Part shown: positions 15,231 to 24,072 of the stretch, in pieces
Position numbering within the stretch: position 1 is the stretch's first letter
Layout: the number at the start of each line of letters is the position of its first letter
Assembly: GCF_001017175.1 (NCBI RefSeq)
Contig: NZ_LCYG01000103.1
Location: 1 to 43,803, forward strand
From: Microvirga vignae
GTDB lineage: Bacteria > Pseudomonadota > Alphaproteobacteria > Rhizobiales > Beijerinckiaceae
Direction: 5' to 3'
Length of the DNA stretch: 43,803 nt
Notes under the pieces: model-generated
Told to the model about the DNA's origin: nothing
The model's input: only the letters and a program-made list of their open reading frames with translations
Databases searched by the model: none
Translations under genes and position numbers: made by a program

Positions 15231-16472
15231 TTATCTGATCAGGATTGCCCTGAAATCGTTGACGTTGGTCAACGTAGGGCCTGTCACGACAAGCTGATCC
15301 AGCTTGTAGAAATAGCCGTAGGCGTCATTGTTCGCGAGAAATGAGCGAGCCTCCGAGGCAGAGGCCCCAGAAGGCGGGCTGCCATTTTCGAACCACGCGC
15401 CTGCGTTGTCCTCAACTCCATCGATGCCGTCAGTATCACAGGCCAGGGCGGCAACATTCGGCAGGTGCGACAGTGCGAGGTATAGCGCAAGAAGGAACTC
15501 GGCGTTCCGGCCTCCCCGGCCATTCCCGCGAACAGTGACCGTCGTTTCTCCACCTGAGAGGAGAACGCACGGCTTCGGTGCCGGCACGTTGTGATCGCTC
15601 ACCGAGCGTGCGATGCCGGCAAAGGCTTTCGCAACCTCGCGTGCTTCGCCTTCGATCGCGTCTCCGAGGATCAGCGGATTGAGTCCCATCTCCTGGGCCT
15701 TCAACGCCGCTGCCTCAAGGGCCATCATCGGCGTTGCCAGGACGCGGACGTCGCTTGCTGTGGCCTCGTGGGTCCGTTGGCAGTTCTTGAGGATCGCATC
15801 CTTTAGGGAAGGCGAGACCTCGACTCCGTAACGGTCAAGAATGGAGAAGGCGTCGTTGGCATCCTGCGGCTCGGGAATGCTGGGACCCGAGCCGATGCTG
15901 GCAGGATCGTCGCCGGGCACGTCGGAGATGACGTAGGTCACAACCCGCGCCGGCATGGCCGCCAAGGCCAATCGGCCACCCTTGATGCGGGAGAGCGCCT
16001 TGCGCACCTTATTCATCTCGTGGATGGGGGCCCCTGACTTGAGGAGGGCTTGCGTGACACCCTGCTTGTCCGCCAGCGTCACGCCCTTCGCCGGCAGCGA
16101 AAGCAGGGCCGACGCGCCTCCCGAGATGAGGCAGACGACCAGGTCGTCAGGCCCAGCGCCCGACGCCAGCTCCAGGATTCTCTCTGCCGCGTCGACACCT
16201 GCTTGGTCCGGAACAGGGTGTGAGGCCTCGACGATCTCGATCCTCTGCGTGGGCGCCGCATGACCGTAGCGGGTCACCACGAGGCCCTCGCAGGGATGAG
16301 GCCAAGCGGCCTCGAAGGCCTGGGCCATCCGGGCGGACGCCTTGCCGGCGCCGACCACGATCGTCCGGCCCCCTGGAGGGGCCGGCAACTTGGAAGTGAA
16401 CTTGCCGTCGGGCAGGGCCGCGGCCAAGGCCGCCTCGAACAAGGAGTGAAGTATCCTGACATCCTCAGCCAT
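15231..16472 (-). CDS. Glycerate 2-kinase (MOFRL/DUF4147 family)
   Basis: 413 residues, full length for the GckA/TtuD family, which phosphorylates D-glycerate to 2-phosphoglycerate using ATP. Visible family motifs are VVGAGKASARMAQAFE near residue 37, CLISGGASALLSLPAKG near 114, MNKVRKALSRIKGGRLA near 154, and the C-terminal MOFRL region LLSGGETTVTVRGNGRGGRN then ALACDTDGIDGVEDNAGAW. It feeds glycerate from serine-cycle, glyoxylate, tartrate or hydroxypyruvate routes into lower glycolysis. It is followed by the UPF0303 gene. The DUF993 gene is 168 bases upstream on the same strand and may be in the same transcript. Confidence 0.92.
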   Translation of the reverse strand: MAEDVRILHSLFEAALAAALPDGKFTSKLPAPPGGRTIVVGAGKASARMAQAFEAAWPHPCEGLVVTRYGHAAPTQRIEIVEASHPVPDQAGVDAAERILELASGAGPDDLVVCLISGGASALLSLPAKGVTLADKQGVTQALLKSGAPIHEMNKVRKALSRIKGGRLALAAMPARVVTYVISDVPGDDPASIGSGPSIPEPQDANDAFSILDRYGVEVSPSLKDAILKNCQRTHEATASDVRVLATPMMALEAAALKAQEMGLNPLILGDAIEGEAREVAKAFAGIARSVSDHNVPAPKPCVLLSGGETTVTVRGNGRGGRNAEFLLALYLALSHLPNVAALACDTDGIDGVEDNAGAWFENGSPPSGASASEARSFLANNDAYGYFYKLDQLVVTGPTLTNVNDFRAILIR

Positions 16473-16640
16473 TGACCCAACCTTCTCCGTCAGGCGCGCC
16501 GTCGCGGGCGGACACGATAGCCGGACAGCCTGCGAATGGCATCAAGCCTGTCATTGCATCCTCTAACGTCAGCAGGGAAGGTAGTATGTTTCCCCTGGGA
16601 CCAGAGGCCGAGCTCCGGCCCGCCGCAACATCGGGTCGGC

Positions 16641-17801
16641 CTAGACGCCGTTCAGGGCGTTGAACTGACGCATCCGCTCGACTGCAAGATCAGGGTCGAC
16701 GAGGAGACGCGCCCGATCGGCCAGCCGAAAGATTTCCGAATAGTGGAGGATACCACGGGCCGACTCCATGCCGCCGACCATTCGGAAATGGTTCTGGAAG
16801 CCGTTCAGCCAAGCGAGGAAGACGACGCCTGCCTTGTAGTACTGGGTTGGCGCCTCGAAGATGCGGCGCGACAGCTCCACGGTCGGATCGAGGATCGCGT
16901 GGTATCCTGCACTGTCACCCTTAGCCAGACAGTCCATGGCCGCGGCGGCGGCTGGCGCGATCGGGTCGAAAATACCCAGAAGGGCATGCGAATGGTGCTT
17001 GCCATCGCCCTCAATCAGGTCTGCGTAGTTGAAGTCGTCACCCGTGTACATTTTCACGTCGGCTGGAAGAAGCGCCCGCATTTTCTCTTCATGCGAGCGC
17101 TCAAGGAGAGAAATCTTGATGCCTTCAATCTTTCCGGGATGGGCGTTGATGAGCTCAATGCAAGTTGCCATTGCGACATCGACGTCGCTGCTCGCCCAGT
17201 ATCCTGCCAAATGCGGGTCGAACATCTCGCCGAGCCAGTGCAGGATGACTTTATCGGCCGCCTGGCTGATGATCCGGTCGTAGACGTACAGATAATCATC
17301 CTTCGACTTTGCAACCTTGCAGAGGGCACGGCTGGCCATCAGGATGGCGCGTCCGCCGCAGGCTTCGACATGGCCCAGCTGTTCCTCATAGGCAGCAACC
17401 ACGTCATCGAGGGACCGCACGTTCGCAGGGTCCAGGTGATCCGTTCCGGCGCCGCAGGCCAAGTCAGCCCCCGGAACTGTCTTCGCTTCCTGGAGCGACC
17501 GCTTGATCAATTCCTTGGCGCCATGCCAATCGAGACCCATGCCTCGTTGAGACGTATCCATTGCCTCGGCGATCTTGAGCCCTAGCCCCCACAGATGGTG
17601 GCGGAACTTCAAGGTGGCGTCCCAGTCCACTTTCGATGATTGCCATGGCTTCGTCTGCGCGATGGAGTCGGCCACGACATGGGCGGCGGCATAAACGGTC
17701 CGGGGCATCTGGCCCGTGTACGTGAGCGGGTAGGGCGATGCTTCGCCGACCCGATAGGCCTCACGCGAGCCATCAAGACGTAGCAAATCAATCTGAGACA
17801 T
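16641..17801 (-). CDS. DUF993 dihydrodipicolinate-synthase-like aldolase
   Basis: 386 residues, matching the DUF993 family, a branch of the class I aldolase (DHDPS-like) TIM barrels. AAHVVADSIAQTKPW near the start, VPGADLACGAGTDHLD and EGIKISLLERSHEEKMRALL are typical; the Lys in GIKIS (about residue 224) sits where DHDPS enzymes form the Schiff base. The substrate is unknown. Members commonly occur beside Gfo/Idh/MocA oxidoreductases and sugar ABC systems, as here. It is divergent from lacI, and two LacI-type operators lie between them, so both are probably under the same repressor. Confidence 0.87.
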   Translation of the reverse strand: MSQIDLLRLDGSREAYRVGEASPYPLTYTGQMPRTVYAAAHVVADSIAQTKPWQSSKVDWDATLKFRHHLWGLGLKIAEAMDTSQRGMGLDWHGAKELIKRSLQEAKTVPGADLACGAGTDHLDPANVRSLDDVVAAYEEQLGHVEACGGRAILMASRALCKVAKSKDDYLYVYDRIISQAADKVILHWLGEMFDPHLAGYWASSDVDVAMATCIELINAHPGKIEGIKISLLERSHEEKMRALLPADVKMYTGDDFNYADLIEGDGKHHSHALLGIFDPIAPAAAAAMDCLAKGDSAGYHAILDPTVELSRRIFEAPTQYYKAGVVFLAWLNGFQNHFRMVGGMESARGILHYSEIFRLADRARLLVDPDLAVERMRQFNALNGV

Positions 17802-17856
17802 GGCGTTTATACCTCCCGAATAGGCCGCCTCCCCGCGCCCTTCTGCCCGCGTCTTT

Positions 17857-17868
17857 TAGAACGTTCCA
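17857..17868. promoter_or_regulatory. LacI-type operator 1
   Basis: TAGAACGTTCCA, one mismatch from a perfect palindrome centred on CG, the hallmark of LacI-family sites. Flanking CTTTT and AAAAG extend the symmetry. It lies 56 bases upstream of the DUF993 start, where it could block that promoter. Confidence 0.8.
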
Positions 17869-17964
17869 AAAGAATCCACAAGCCCTAGATTGCTACTCTC
17901 TTTCGGAGTACCGAGGGGAATCTGCTGTGAAAGAGGTATTTACACCGCCGTTTTAGGCATGATA

Positions 17965-17976
17965 TGGAACGTTCCA
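17965..17976. promoter_or_regulatory. LacI-type operator 2
   Basis: TGGAACGTTCCA, a perfect palindrome. Its centre is 108 bp from that of operator 1, about ten helical turns, so one repressor tetramer could loop the DNA. It covers the first possible ATG of lacI (17964), which argues for the later start at 18006. Confidence 0.85.
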
Positions 17977-18005
17977 ATAAATTTAGGGATGGAAAGGCAG
18001 CCCCA

Positions 18006-19055
18006 ATGTCCGGTAAGCGGCGGGCCTCGGCGAATGTCACGATCATTGACATTGCTCGCGAGGCGGGTGTCTCCAAATCGACAGTGTCGCTCGTGCTCAA
18101 GGGCAGTTCCCTTGTGGCGGAAGAAACCCGCGACCGCGTGTCAAAGGCGATGTCCAAGCTCGGCTACGTGTACAATCGCGGCGCCGCCAACCTTCGGGGT
18201 GCGCAGTCGAGCATCGTCGGCATGGTCATCAATGACCTTGCGAACCCATTCTTTGCCGAGCTCGCCATTGGGATCGAGCGCGTCCTGCGCACGTCGGGAT
18301 ACATTCCGTTTATCGCCAATACGGCCGAGAGTGTCGTCCGACAGGCCGAAGTCGTGCGCTCGATGCGGGAGCATGGGGCGTCGGGAATCATCCTTTGTCC
18401 AGCGCTCGAGACCGAGGGTCGCGAAGTCAACGACCTGCTCGATCTCGGCATGCCGCTCATCCTGGCTATCCGGCGTGTGCCCGGTGCCCGAGCATCGCTC
18501 GTGGCGTCCGACAACGCGGCGGGCGCCGCCCGCGTTGCTGCCCATCTGATTTCCCTCGGGCACCGCAGGATCGCCTTCCTCGGCGGCATGGAAGCTATGG
18601 CCGTGCGCAAGGATCGGGTTGCCGGCTTCACCCGTGCGCTTGAGGAGGCCGGGCTGCACGCTGATCCCGCGCTCATGCTGGAGTCGATGCCGAGCAAGGA
18701 CGGAGGCTTCACCGCGATGTCCAACCTGCTGACCCGTTCGGAGTGGCCGACCGCCGTCGTGTGCTTCAACGATGTTGTCGCGATCGGCGCCATGCTGGCC
18801 ATGGGCCGCAAGGGAGCGGTGGCGGGCCGGGACATGGCGATCACTGGCTTCGACGATACCGCGGAGGCTCGGCAGATTTCTCCACCGCTCACCACGGTTG
18901 CGGTCGATGCGGGTGACCTCGGTGAGCGCGCCGCGCAAATGCTCCTGCGCCAGATCGCGTCCGGCAGCCGGACCCCAGAAACCTACATCGGCGAGGCCCG
19001 GCTGGTCGTTCGCGAAAGCTGCTGCCCGCCACCAAGAAAGAGGAAGGTATCATGA
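18006..19055 (+). CDS. LacI-family transcriptional regulator
   Basis: 349 residues. An N-terminal helix-turn-helix and hinge (TIIDIAREAGVSKSTVSLVL, then AMSKLGYVYNRGAANLRG) is followed by a periplasmic-binding-protein-like effector domain (SIVGMVINDLANPFFAELAI to the end). Effectors in this family are usually sugars or derivatives. The ATG at 17964 in the same frame lies within operator 2, so the start at 18006, preceded by GGAAAGG, is preferred. The stop overlaps the next start as ATGA, so the regulator is the first gene of the operon it probably controls. Confidence 0.93.
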   Translation: MSGKRRASANVTIIDIAREAGVSKSTVSLVLKGSSLVAEETRDRVSKAMSKLGYVYNRGAANLRGAQSSIVGMVINDLANPFFAELAIGIERVLRTSGYIPFIANTAESVVRQAEVVRSMREHGASGIILCPALETEGREVNDLLDLGMPLILAIRRVPGARASLVASDNAAGAARVAAHLISLGHRRIAFLGGMEAMAVRKDRVAGFTRALEEAGLHADPALMLESMPSKDGGFTAMSNLLTRSEWPTAVVCFNDVVAIGAMLAMGRKGAVAGRDMAITGFDDTAEARQISPPLTTVAVDAGDLGERAAQMLLRQIASGSRTPETYIGEARLVVRESCCPPPRKRKVS

Positions 19056-20077
19056 GCAGACCACTTCGCTGGGGGTTGATAGGAGCGAGCACGATCGCCC
19101 GGGAGTGGATGATTGACGCCATCCGCTCGACGGGCGGCACGGTTGCGTCCGTCATGAGCAGTGACCGGGACCGCGCTACCACCTATGGAAAGGCCAACGG
19201 CATCCCGCATGCGACCACCAGCCTGGATGCGCTGCTGGAGGAGGTCGACGCCGTCTATATCTCGACGACCAACGAGCTCCATCACGATCAGGTCCTTCGC
19301 TCTGCCCGCGCCGGCAGGCACATCCTATGCGAGAAGCCGCTCGCCCTCACCGTCGGAGAGGCGCGCGAGATGGTCGATGCCTGCCGCGCCGCAGGCGTCG
19401 TGCTGGGAACCAACCACCATCTTCGCAACGCCGGGACGCACCGCGCCATGCGCGAGGCCATCGCGGCAGGCCGGATCGGGCGCCCGCTGTTCGCCCGCGT
19501 GTTTCATGCCGTCTATCTTCCAGCTCACCTGCAAGGTTGGCGCCTGACGAGTCCGAATGCTGGCGCCGGCGTGGTCCTGGATATCACCGTGCACGATGCG
19601 GACACGCTCCGCTTTGTCCTGGCCGATGACCCAGTCGAGGTCACGGCGCTGACCCAGTCTGCGGGCATGTCCCAGGGCAATGTTGAGGATGGCGCCATGG
19701 GCGCGATCCGCTTCAAGTCGGGCCTGCTGGCCCAGTTCCACGACGCTTTCACGACGGCGTACGCCAAGACGGGATTCGAGGTCCACGGTACAGACGGCTC
19801 TCTCATTGGCACCAATTGCATGACACAGAAGCCTGTTGGCGATGTTCTGCTGAGAACGGCTGCAGGCGAAGAGCTTTTGTCGATTGATCGTACCAACCTC
19901 TACGAGCGCGGTGTCGCACGCTTCACCGCAGCGGTGAACGGCGAGGGGGAGCCTGCAGCAACAGGCGAGGACGGAATCTGGTCCCTTGCAGTTGCCGCCG
20001 CAGCCCTCGAGTCGGCGAAGACGTCCCGCGTCACCGAAATTGATCCTTTTCAATCCATCAGCTCGAAGGTTTCATGA
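19052..20077 (+). CDS. Gfo/Idh/MocA-family NAD(P)-dependent oxidoreductase
   Basis: 341 residues, normal for the family. The N-terminal Rossmann fold has GLIGASTIAREWMIDAI in place of the common GxGxxG, and VYISTTNELHHDQVLRSARA leads to the conserved CEKPLAL, whose Lys (about residue 93) is part of the active site. GAGVVLDITVHDADTLRFVL carries the catalytic Asp/His region (D-x-x-x-H-D). Enzymes of this family oxidise or reduce sugars, inositols and 3-keto-glycosides. It overlaps lacI by 4 bases at its start and the CoA-transferase gene by 4 bases at its end, so it is firmly within the operon. Confidence 0.9.
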   Translation: MSRPLRWGLIGASTIAREWMIDAIRSTGGTVASVMSSDRDRATTYGKANGIPHATTSLDALLEEVDAVYISTTNELHHDQVLRSARAGRHILCEKPLALTVGEAREMVDACRAAGVVLGTNHHLRNAGTHRAMREAIAAGRIGRPLFARVFHAVYLPAHLQGWRLTSPNAGAGVVLDITVHDADTLRFVLADDPVEVTALTQSAGMSQGNVEDGAMGAIRFKSGLLAQFHDAFTTAYAKTGFEVHGTDGSLIGTNCMTQKPVGDVLLRTAAGEELLSIDRTNLYERGVARFTAAVNGEGEPAATGEDGIWSLAVAAAALESAKTSRVTEIDPFQSISSKVS

Positions 20078-21696
20078 TGACTTTTCCCCGTATCCTCCAG
20101 GCCGAAGAAGCCGCAGCTCTCATTCCGGACGGCGCGACGGTGACGGTGTCATCGGCCTCTGGACTTGGTTGCCCTGACGCTATCCTGGCAGCCATCGGAA
20201 AGCGGTTTGATGAGACAGGCCATCCGCGCACGCTGACCACAGTTCATCCAATTGCGGCAGGCGATATGTCGGGCATCAAGGGTGTCGACCATCTCGCCAA
20301 GCCAGGATTGCTGGCTCGGATCATTGCAGGGTCCTACCCGTCAGGCCCGTCCTTGGCCGAGCCGCCGGCTATCTGGAAGATGATCACGAACAACGAGATC
20401 CCGGCCTACAACATTCCGTCAGGTATCCTGTTCGATATGCACCGCGAGGCCGCGGCGATGCGTCCCGGCGTGCTCACGAAGGTGGGCAAGGACACTTTCG
20501 TCGATCCCTCCCACGAAGGCTGCGCGATGAACGAGCAGGCGGCCGCGGAGCCGATTGTGAATACCGTCAATTTCGACGGTGACGACTGGCTCTACTTCAA
20601 GAGCATCGTTCCGGATGTCGCCATTATTCGCGCAACGACGGCGGACGAACGCGGCAACCTCTCGTATGAGCACGAGGGCGCCTATCTCGGTCCAATCGAG
20701 CAGGCACTGAGCGCTCGCAACAATGGCGGCCTCGTCATCGCGCAGGTGAAGCGCTTGGCCAAGAGCGGAACGCTCAAGCCCCATGACGTACTGGTACCCG
20801 GGATCCTCGTGGACGTGATCGTCGTCGCGCCCGACCAGATGCAGACGACCCAAACCGTCTACGATCCTGCGATCTCCGGCGAGATCTTCCGGCCGATCGA
20901 TAGCTTCACGATTCCGGAGTTTGATATCTCCAAAGTCATCGCGCGTCGCGTCGCGCAGGAGTTGAACTACGGAGATGCTGTCAACATCGGCTTCGGCATT
21001 TCGGCCAACGTCCCCAGGATCCTGATCGAGGAGGGATGTCACGGCGACGTCACCTGGATGATCGAACACGGTGCTGTCGGTGGCATTCCATTGCTTGATT
21101 TCAAGTTCGGCTGTTCGTCGAATGCCGAGGCGATCATGCCATCGCCATACAATTTCACGTATTTCCAAGGTGGTGGGTTTGATCTGTCGCTGCTTTCCTT
21201 TCTGCAGATCGACCGCAACGGATCGGTAAACGTCTCCAAGTTGAGCGCGCGGCCGCATGTCACCGCGGGCGCGGGTGGATTCGTCGACATCTCGAGCCAC
21301 GCCAAGCGAATCGTCTTCTCCGGATTCTACACGGCCGGAGCCAAGTTCGAGATCGTGGACGGCACGCTCAGGATCGTGAAGGAGGGCAAGGTAGACAAGC
21401 TCGTCGAGGCCGTCGAGCACGTCTCCTTCTCAGGCCGGCGCGCGATCGAACAGGGCCAGGACATCACCTACGTGACCGAGCGCTGCGTCCTGAAGCTGAC
21501 GCCAGAGGGTATCGCGGTCGTTGAGATCGCGCCCGGCATCGATCTCGAACGTGATGTTCTCGCCCATGCCGCGTTCCCCCTGCTGGTGCCGTCCACTCCC
21601 AAACTGATGGATGCCGCTCTTTTCCAGCCGGAGCTGCTCGGCCTGCAAATTCCGAGAAGGGAATCCGGCCCAAAGACGCAGAGGAGGGCGGCATGA
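20074..21696 (+). CDS. Family I CoA-transferase (YdiF/propionate CoA-transferase-like)
   Basis: 540 residues with both alpha and beta halves fused in one chain, as in YdiF and propionate CoA-transferase. The alpha half shows DGATVTVSSASGLGCPDAIL. In the beta half, MIEHGAVGG fits the E-x-G-x-x-G motif; Glu331 would be the nucleophile that carries CoA. Such enzymes move CoA from acetyl-CoA or succinyl-CoA to a short-chain or hydroxy acid. It is translationally coupled to the oxidoreductase before it and the hydratase after it (ATGA overlaps). Finding it in a LacI/sugar-ABC operon is unusual. ATG at 20077 is an equally possible start. Confidence 0.88.
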   Translation: MMTFPRILQAEEAAALIPDGATVTVSSASGLGCPDAILAAIGKRFDETGHPRTLTTVHPIAAGDMSGIKGVDHLAKPGLLARIIAGSYPSGPSLAEPPAIWKMITNNEIPAYNIPSGILFDMHREAAAMRPGVLTKVGKDTFVDPSHEGCAMNEQAAAEPIVNTVNFDGDDWLYFKSIVPDVAIIRATTADERGNLSYEHEGAYLGPIEQALSARNNGGLVIAQVKRLAKSGTLKPHDVLVPGILVDVIVVAPDQMQTTQTVYDPAISGEIFRPIDSFTIPEFDISKVIARRVAQELNYGDAVNIGFGISANVPRILIEEGCHGDVTWMIEHGAVGGIPLLDFKFGCSSNAEAIMPSPYNFTYFQGGGFDLSLLSFLQIDRNGSVNVSKLSARPHVTAGAGGFVDISSHAKRIVFSGFYTAGAKFEIVDGTLRIVKEGKVDKLVEAVEHVSFSGRRAIEQGQDITYVTERCVLKLTPEGIAVVEIAPGIDLERDVLAHAAFPLLVPSTPKLMDAALFQPELLGLQIPRRESGPKTQRRAA

Positions 21697-22469
21697 CGAC
21701 ACCGTATGTCCGCTTTCAGGTCGAAGGCCCGATCGCAACCATCACACTAGCCCGCGCCGAAAAGCTCAATGCCCTCGACATGCCCATGATCGAGGCCTTG
21801 GTAGAGGCTGCGGATGCAATCGAGAGAAGCCGTGAGATCCGCTGTGCGATCATCACGGGCGAGGGGAAAGCCTTCTGCGCGGGCGGGGACATCGCAGGTT
21901 GGGGTGCTCTCGAGCCCCTCGACATGTGGCGAGTGTGGACGCGGCTGGGACACCGCGCCTTCGATCGGCTGGCCCGGCTGAGAGTGCCCCTGATCGCTGC
22001 CCTCAGTGGCCATGCACTCGGCGGAGGCTTGGAACTCGCCGCTACCGCCGATATCCGGGTCGCGGAGCCCCAGATCAAGATCGGCCTTCCGGAAACAGGT
22101 CTTGGAATGGTGCCCGGCTGGTCGGGGACGCAGCGCCTCGTTCGACGCTTCGGCTCCCAGAACGTCCGGCATCTGTCGCTGACGGGCGAGCTCCTGTCCG
22201 GTGAGGAGGCCCAGCACCGGGGTATCGTCGATGAGATCGTGCCTCAAGGCACTGCCTTCGCGCGAGCGCTGGAAATCGCAAAGCGCGTCGCCGAACGCGG
22301 GCCGATCGCTGTGTCGATCAGCAAGGAACTCATCAATTCAGCCGAGGGCGAGGAGACCGCTGCCGCCGTCGAGGGCATCGCTGGCGCGCTCGTCTCCTAC
22401 ACCGCCGACCTCAAAGAAGGGGTCGCGAGCTTCCGGGAAAAGCGCACCCCAACCTATTCGAACACCTGA
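21693..22469 (+). CDS. Enoyl-CoA hydratase/isomerase family protein
   Basis: 258 residues, one crotonase domain. CAGGDIAGWG (about 64) and SGHALGGGLELAATADI (about 108-124) form the oxyanion hole. IGLPETGLGMVPGWSGTQRL carries one of the two catalytic Glu positions of hydratases; the other position is less clear, so isomerase or hydrolase activity is possible. It acts on an acyl-CoA thioester, presumably the product of the CoA-transferase whose stop codon it overlaps. The aldehyde dehydrogenase gene follows after 10 bases. Together the genes suggest a CoA-linked dehydration or cleavage step. Confidence 0.9.
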   Translation: MTTPYVRFQVEGPIATITLARAEKLNALDMPMIEALVEAADAIERSREIRCAIITGEGKAFCAGGDIAGWGALEPLDMWRVWTRLGHRAFDRLARLRVPLIAALSGHALGGGLELAATADIRVAEPQIKIGLPETGLGMVPGWSGTQRLVRRFGSQNVRHLSLTGELLSGEEAQHRGIVDEIVPQGTAFARALEIAKRVAERGPIAVSISKELINSAEGEETAAAVEGIAGALVSYTADLKEGVASFREKRTPTYSNT

Positions 22470-22479
22470 GGAACGACCC

Positions 22480-24018
22480 ATGAATGCACCCATCAGACTC
22501 GATCGTTCGCGGCTGGATGCGGCACTGGCGATGACGCCGCGCTCCTACGAGCTGCTGATTGATGGACGTTGGACCAAGGCACGGAGCGGGGAAACGATAG
22601 AGCGCGTGAGCCCGGCTCACGGCGTTACGGTCTCGACCTATTCCAAGGCATCGGAACACGAGGCCGACCTGGCCATTTCAGCGGCGCGCGCCGCGTTCGA
22701 CCGTGGTTCGTGGCCGCGTATGAGCGGGTCCGAGCGCTCCAAGGTCCTTCTCAACGTCGCGTCACTCATCGAGCGTGACGCCGAATTGCTCGCCATGCTG
22801 GATACGCTGGAAAGCGGCAAGCCAATTGCGCAGGCCCGCGGTGAGATTGCGGGCGCCGCCGACATCTGGCGCTATGCGGCTGCTCTGACTCGGGACCTGC
22901 ATGGCGAGAGCTTCTCCACGATTGGTCCTCACAAGTTGGGAGTGGTCGTCCGGGACCCCATCGGCGTCGTCTCCATCATCACGCCGTGGAATTTCCCGTT
23001 CCTGATCGTCAGCCAGAAGTTGCCGTTCGCATTGGCTGCGGGTTGCACGGCAGTGGTCAAGCCGAGTGAATTGACGTCCGCGTCGACGCTTTACCTTGGA
23101 AAGCTGCTACTCGAAGCAGGTCTCCCCGCCGGCGTCGTGAACATCCTCTCCGGGAAGGGCCTGGATGTTGGTGCTGTGATGACGTCGGACCCTCGTGTTG
23201 ATATGATCTCGTTTACGGGATCGACGCGCGTCGGAAAGAGCGCAATGGCCACAGCGGCGCAGACGTTGAAGAAAGTGTCGATGGAGCTGGGTGGGAAAAA
23301 CCCCCAGATCATCTTCGCCGATGCCGACCTCGAGGCGGCCCTCGATGCCGCCGTGTTCGGCGCCTACTTCAACGCCGGCGAATGCTGCAACGCCGGGAGC
23401 CGTCTCATCATCCAGCGGTCGATCGCTGAAAGCTTTGTTGCAGACCTTCAGCGGAAGGTCCGGGATGTCAAGGTCGGCGACCCATTGGACGAGGATGTGC
23501 GCGTCGGCGCCATCGTGACGCCGGAACATCTGGCTAAAATCGAGGGCTACGTTGCCGATGCCCAGGAAGCCGGCGCCGAGGTCAAGGTGGGTGGGACCCG
23601 GCTTGATTACGAGAGCGGGCAGTTCATGGCCCCGACCATCGTCGACGGCGTAAAGCCCCAGATGACCATTGCCCGGGAAGAGGTCTTCGGCCCGGTGCTG
23701 TCGGTCCTCACGTTTGAAACCGCCGAGGAGGCCGTGGTGATCGCCAACGGCACCGATTATGGGCTCTCGGCGGGCGTCTGGAGCCGGGACTTCAACACTT
23801 GCCTCAACGTCAGCCGTGGCATCCATGCTGGAACCGTGTGGATGAACACCTTCATGGACGGCGCGAGCGAGCTTCCCTTCGGCGGATACAAGCAATCTGG
23901 TCTGGGCCGTGAGTTGGGCCGCAGGGCGGTCGATGACTACACGGAGGAGAAGACGCTTCATATGCATCACGGGCCCAGGACGGCGTGGTGGGTCACCAAC
24001 CCCGCCGGCCAAGCCTGA
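22480..24018 (+). CDS. Aldehyde dehydrogenase (NAD(P)+-dependent)
   Basis: 512 residues, full length. The cofactor region shows ITPWNFPF and the SFTGSTRVGKSAM glycine motif. The catalytic pair is visible: Glu in MELGGKNPQ (about 270) and Cys in FNAGECCNAGSR (about 303). EEVFGPVLSVLTFE and PFGGYKQSGLGRELG complete the family pattern. It oxidises an aldehyde to an acid, possibly the acid that the CoA-transferase activates. GAGGAACGACCC before ATG at 22480 sets the start, although the frame is open further upstream inside the hydratase gene. A hairpin follows before the importer genes. Confidence 0.93.
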   Translation: MNAPIRLDRSRLDAALAMTPRSYELLIDGRWTKARSGETIERVSPAHGVTVSTYSKASEHEADLAISAARAAFDRGSWPRMSGSERSKVLLNVASLIERDAELLAMLDTLESGKPIAQARGEIAGAADIWRYAAALTRDLHGESFSTIGPHKLGVVVRDPIGVVSIITPWNFPFLIVSQKLPFALAAGCTAVVKPSELTSASTLYLGKLLLEAGLPAGVVNILSGKGLDVGAVMTSDPRVDMISFTGSTRVGKSAMATAAQTLKKVSMELGGKNPQIIFADADLEAALDAAVFGAYFNAGECCNAGSRLIIQRSIAESFVADLQRKVRDVKVGDPLDEDVRVGAIVTPEHLAKIEGYVADAQEAGAEVKVGGTRLDYESGQFMAPTIVDGVKPQMTIAREEVFGPVLSVLTFETAEEAVVIANGTDYGLSAGVWSRDFNTCLNVSRGIHAGTVWMNTFMDGASELPFGGYKQSGLGRELGRRAVDDYTEEKTLHMHHGPRTAWWVTNPAGQA

Positions 24019-24028
24019 TGATAACAAA

Positions 24029-24052
24029 TTGGCCGGGGTGGTCCCGAGCCAA
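24029..24052 (+). other. Hairpin between aldehyde dehydrogenase and ABC importer genes
   Basis: TTGGC-CGGG pairs with CCCG-(A)-GCCAA across loop GTGGT: nine base pairs with a single bulged A, followed by GTTTCTCT. It could attenuate read-through or mark an mRNA processing point before the binding-protein gene. Confidence 0.45.
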
Positions 24053-24072
24053 GTTTCTCTGGGAGGAGAACA

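Noticed and set aside
17964..18005. Upstream ATG as the lacI start
   Set aside because: It lies inside operator 2 and has no ribosome binding site; the ATG at 18006 has GGAAAGG before it and begins closer to the helix-turn-helix.
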